A stretch of 64,000 nt of DNA from Citrifermentans bemidjiense Bem. Lineage in GTDB: Bacteria; Desulfobacterota; Desulfuromonadia; Geobacterales; Geobacteraceae. The DNA is taken from positions 806,001 to 870,000 of the forward strand of contig NC_011146.1 of the NCBI RefSeq assembly GCF_000020725.1, read 5' to 3'. Both the position numbers and the translations under genes were made by a program. The notes beneath the pieces are model-generated. The model saw nothing but the letters and a program-made list of their open reading frames with translations. It had not been told where the DNA came from and did not search any database. Below, piece by piece: positions 61,539-64,000 of this stretch (the stretch's first letter is position 1; each line of letters starts with the position of its first letter).

Positions 61539-62207
61539 TTTTACTCCCTCCTTTGGGTATGACTCCATCGCATGCTTGGAAGAGACTGCGGTCTGCATGG
61601 TGCTGCCGATTTCCATCGTTTCCATGGCTGCCCTCCTCTGCCGTTACTGGCAGGAAGACCGAAAGGAGACGGAACGGAACCCCTGTCGCCGGGTCCGCTG
61701 CTGATTCCGGTCTGCGGTTAGTGTTTCGATGACGGGGAAATGGGTATGACACAGTTACGTGGGATTTTTTGAACGTCGCGTGCGGGTATTGGGAAGTGAG
61801 GCCCTCGCCCTTATTGACGATTCGCTCTCTGATATCGCGGTGCATTTTGCTGTTACTGTCTCTTAAGTTGCCCTGAGAGACCTGCACCTTTTTTGATGTC
61901 ATGGAACGAAGTTTCTGTCCCCTCTCTGAGCCAAATTTTAATTATGGCAAAGTAACACAACGAGTATCAAAAGCAAGTTTAAATTGCGGTTCGCGCCTGA
62001 ATTGACACGCTGTCTCCGTCTGTTAGACTAATGCCGGACTTGCCGCTGCGGTGCTGTCAGTAGCGCCTTTCTTCACTAAGTGCAGCTAGCGGCCACTGAG
62101 GAAGTTTACGCAATTATGAGCCGCTTTTATACGGCGGCGGTTCCCCGCTAGGTCGCCTGCGGCAGCCAGGGGAGACACGACGCACCAGGGAAAACAGGGG
62201 GTATCAA
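61539..62207. other. Intergenic region between pckG and rubredoxin
   Basis: 669 nt. A plausible plus-strand promoter, TTGACA (62002-62007), 16 nt and TAGACT (62024-62029), faces the rubredoxin gene and predicts a leader of about 170 nt. A small minus-strand frame (61528-61902) is Pro/Arg-rich and unsupported. I see no RNA gene. Confidence 0.5.
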
Positions 62208-62366
62208 ATGGAGCCTTATATCTGCACCGTCTGCCAATACGTCTACGACCCTTATCTCGGCGACCCCGACAACGGTGTCCCCCCGGGGACCCCGTTCGCC
62301 GACCTTCCGGTCGACTGGGTCTGCCCGGTCTGCGGGGTGGGCAAGGAGGCCTTTGAGCCGGAGTAA
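62208..62366 (+). CDS. Rubredoxin
   Basis: A 52-residue iron-sulfur protein: [20 protein letters not shown] at the start and [18 protein letters not shown] at the end. Four Cys in two CxxC sets (CTVC, CPVC) hold one iron. The typical PGTPFADLP loop is present. It is a one-electron carrier in the cytoplasm; the partner reductase is not nearby. A GG-rich site precedes the ATG (CAGGGGGTATCAA). It lies alone between pckG and the aminotransferase. Confidence 0.93.
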   Translation: MEPYICTVCQYVYDPYLGDPDNGVPPGTPFADLPVDWVCPVCGVGKEAFEPE

Positions 62367-62375
62367 CCGCAAAAA

Positions 62376-62402
62376 GGGGGGGAGCATGAACTGCTCCCCC
62401 CC
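62376..62402. terminator. Hairpin terminator after rubredoxin
   Basis: GGGGGGGAGCA (62376-62386) pairs with TGCTCCCCCCC (62392-62402) around TGAAC. It separates rubredoxin from the converging aminotransferase, 10 nt before its stop. Confidence 0.75.
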
Positions 62403-62411
62403 CTCGTTGTT

Positions 62412-63482
62412 CTAGAGACCCTGCAGGATCCCCTCCATCTCGGTTGTGATTTCCTTGAGGTTTTCCAGCTGCATGTCCCCCATGTGGGCCACCCGGAAGG
62501 TTTTCCCCTTGATTTTGCCGTAGCCGTCGTCGAAGGCGAAGCCACGTTCGCCCAACTGTTTCTTCATAAGGCCCAGGTCGACGCCGCGGTCGTTGGAGGC
62601 GCAGGTAAGGGTGACCGAGCGGTACCCTTCCGCCGGGAAGAGGCCGAAGCCATGTTCCTTGACCCAGGCGCGCATGAACTCGGCCATTTTCGCGTGCCGC
62701 TCCCATCTCTTTTCCAGCCCCTCTGCGAAGATGCGCTCCAGCTGCAGGTCCATCGCATAGATGAGCGAGATGCAAGGGGTGGACGGGGTGTTGTTCTTTT
62801 CGTCAGCCGCCAGGAACTCCAGGAAGTCGAAGTAGTAGCCGCGCCCGGGGACCCCCTTGGCGCGCTCCAGCGCCTTCTCGCTGGCGGTGAAGACGGCAAG
62901 TCCCGGCGGGAGGGCGAACGCCTTCTGCACGCCGAAGACGCAGCAGTCGATTCCCAGTTCGTCCACGGGAAGCTTCAACGCACTCATGGAGGAGACGGTG
63001 TCGATGATGGAGACCACCTCCGGGTACTTTTTGAGCACCTGGGCGATCTCGGGAAGCGGGGACATGACCCCGGTCGAGGTCTCGTTGTGGATCAAGGTGA
63101 TGGCGTCGTACTTGCCGGTGGCAAGAGCCGAATCGACCAGTTCGGGGGTGATGGGCTCGCCCCAGGCGACCTTGAAGGCGTCGGCTTCCTTGCCGCAGGC
63201 GAGGGTTACGTTGTGCCACTTGTCGGAGAAGGCGCCGTTGCAGAAGTTGGCGCAGCGTTTGCCCACGAGGTTTCTGACCGCACCCTCCATGGCGCCGAAG
63301 GCGCTGGAGGTGGAGAGGAAAACCCGCTCCTTGGTGAACATCAACTGCTTCAGCTTGTCCGTCACGCCCTTGTGCAGTTGCGCGTACTCGGGCATACGGT
63401 GGCCGATCATCGGCGTGCCCATGGCCTTGAGTATCTCCGGGCTGACCTCGATCGGTCCCGGGATGAACAGCTTCTTGTGCAT
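62412..63482 (-). CDS. PLP-dependent aminotransferase, serine/alanine-glyoxylate type
   Basis: A 356-residue class-V aminotransferase. FIPGPIEVSPEILKAMGTPM starts the fold, LSTSSAFGAMEGAVRNL binds the phosphate, and CCVFGVQKAFALPPG carries the PLP Lys (about 190). HMGDMQLENL near the C-terminus is the usual final motif. Relatives convert serine/pyruvate or alanine/glyoxylate, and archaeal homologues act in serine or glycine metabolism. The exact substrate is unknown. The promoter is probably TTGACA (63625-63630, reverse) with a weak -10. It is divergent from der. Confidence 0.87.
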   Translation of the reverse strand: MHKKLFIPGPIEVSPEILKAMGTPMIGHRMPEYAQLHKGVTDKLKQLMFTKERVFLSTSSAFGAMEGAVRNLVGKRCANFCNGAFSDKWHNVTLACGKEADAFKVAWGEPITPELVDSALATGKYDAITLIHNETSTGVMSPLPEIAQVLKKYPEVVSIIDTVSSMSALKLPVDELGIDCCVFGVQKAFALPPGLAVFTASEKALERAKGVPGRGYYFDFLEFLAADEKNNTPSTPCISLIYAMDLQLERIFAEGLEKRWERHAKMAEFMRAWVKEHGFGLFPAEGYRSVTLTCASNDRGVDLGLMKKQLGERGFAFDDGYGKIKGKTFRVAHMGDMQLENLKEITTEMEGILQGL

Positions 63483-63831
63483 GGTCGCTCCGTTTTTTGT
63501 CGCGTTGGATTTATCTGGTCGGCGGCTCGGGCGTCGTTAGGCGGGAGAAGAGGTGCGGCGCCGCTCGGGCCGGGCTATATGCCTGTTGCCGGCGGAGCGT
63601 CAACGTATCAGATGACGAGCCCAATGTCAATTGCGTCAATGGGGGTTCGCTGCGGGTGGTTTGGTAGCGGAAAAACCGGGTAAAGGGGAGATGACTGTTT
63701 TCTATCCGCTGGTATCTGTTGCTTATTCTCCTGCAAAATGTTACAGATAGCGGTTAGTTGTCAAATACATTAAAACGGAAAGTTGCGCCTTTTAACCGGT
63801 TTGAAGGCGACGTCTTTCCAGCTGGAACCAA
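63483..63831. other. Divergent intergenic region aminotransferase / der
   Basis: 349 nt. On the minus strand TTGACA (63625-63630), 17 nt and TACGTT (63602-63607) is a possible aminotransferase promoter. The der side is A/T-rich with a weak TTGTCA at about 63757. No gene is seen. Confidence 0.4.
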
Positions 63832-64000
63832 ATGAAACCAATTATTGCCATCGTCGGGCGCCCGAACGTCGGGAAGTCCACCCTCTTCAACAGGCTGGTC
63901 GGGCGCCGCAAGGCGATGGTCGACGATATGCCCGGGGTGACCCGGGACCGAAACTACGCGGAGGTGAACCGCTTCGACGTCCCCTTCATCCTGGTGGATA
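63832..64000 (+). CDS. der: Ribosome-assembly GTPase Der (EngA), partial
   Basis: The first 56 residues of a double-GTPase needed for 50S ribosome assembly. The G1 loop is in [20 protein letters not shown] and the switch I/G2 region in [14 protein letters not shown]; the gene runs past the window end. ATG 63832 has GGAA 5 nt upstream. Its second GTPase domain and KH domain are outside the window. Confidence 0.95.
   Translation, partial: MKPIIAIVGRPNVGKSTLFNRLVGRRKAMVDDMPGVTRDRNYAEVNRFDVPFILVD

Noticed and set aside
61528-61902. 124-codon minus-strand frame upstream of pckG
   Set aside because: Overlaps the pckG start and its ribosome site, and looks like non-coding leader.

Overview
The window is a chromosomal segment of a high-GC, Gram-negative, anaerobic deltaproteobacterium of the Geobacter group (Desulfuromonadia). 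A Geomonas/Citrifermentans-type organism is my best guess. The evidence is a small periplasmic triheme c-type cytochrome, CheV, a methyl-accepting chemotaxis protein and several PilZ proteins, a cytoplasmic-type molybdopterin enzyme, rubredoxins, outer-membrane-type proteins, and dispersed GGGGACAGGC palindromes of the kind I associate with that group. Almost everything is core or house-keeping genome. I see no prophage, insertion sequence, CRISPR array, rRNA or tRNA.

Layout. 1-1401 (minus): a partial receiver-domain gene overlapping mltG. 1677-5906 (plus): a large GH13 glycosidase and a methylmalonyl-CoA decarboxylase. 6052-15997 (mostly minus): a 35-residue rubredoxin-like protein, an M16 peptidase pair (one lacking the zinc motif, one intact), lon, an ABC-F ATPase, a YajD-type HNH protein, an HD-domain protein and a drug/metabolite transporter. 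16238-19954 (plus): an envelope protein with TPR, Ala/Glu/Lys repeats and DUF11-like domains, a LysM-TPR protein and a ferritin-like protein. 19957-21734 (minus): an amidohydrolase, a DUF2721 protein and an unknown gene. 22110-35294 (plus): RNase E/G, an outer-membrane protein, crcB plus DUF190, then the 2-oxoglutarate dehydrogenase cluster sucA-sucB-lpdA-lipB and a Lon-related protease. lpdA is interrupted by a frameshift in a run of nine G.

35471-47000: a lipid kinase, receiver-PilZ protein, glycosyltransferase, CheV, molybdopterin oxidoreductase, split chromate transporter, triheme cytochrome, PilZ proteins, GreB, an orphan acyl carrier protein and an NRDE protein. 47126-53369: a lipoprotein, a three-gene ABC importer of the TrpXYZ type, then hisI and hisG. 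53695-57892: a chemoreceptor with a good sigma-28 promoter, two near-identical 62-63 residue proteins, an 18-copy 21-bp tandem repeat, and a receiver-PP2C phosphatase. 57944-64000: ATP- and GTP-dependent PEP carboxykinases side by side, rubredoxin, a PLP aminotransferase and the start of der.

The least explained structure is non-coding: the 21-bp array at 55780-56199, a family of CTGAGAA inverted-repeat elements at four intergenic sites, and the poly-G frameshift in lpdA. The pair of small paralogous proteins around the array is the best candidate for an undescribed unit, but no function can be read from sequence.
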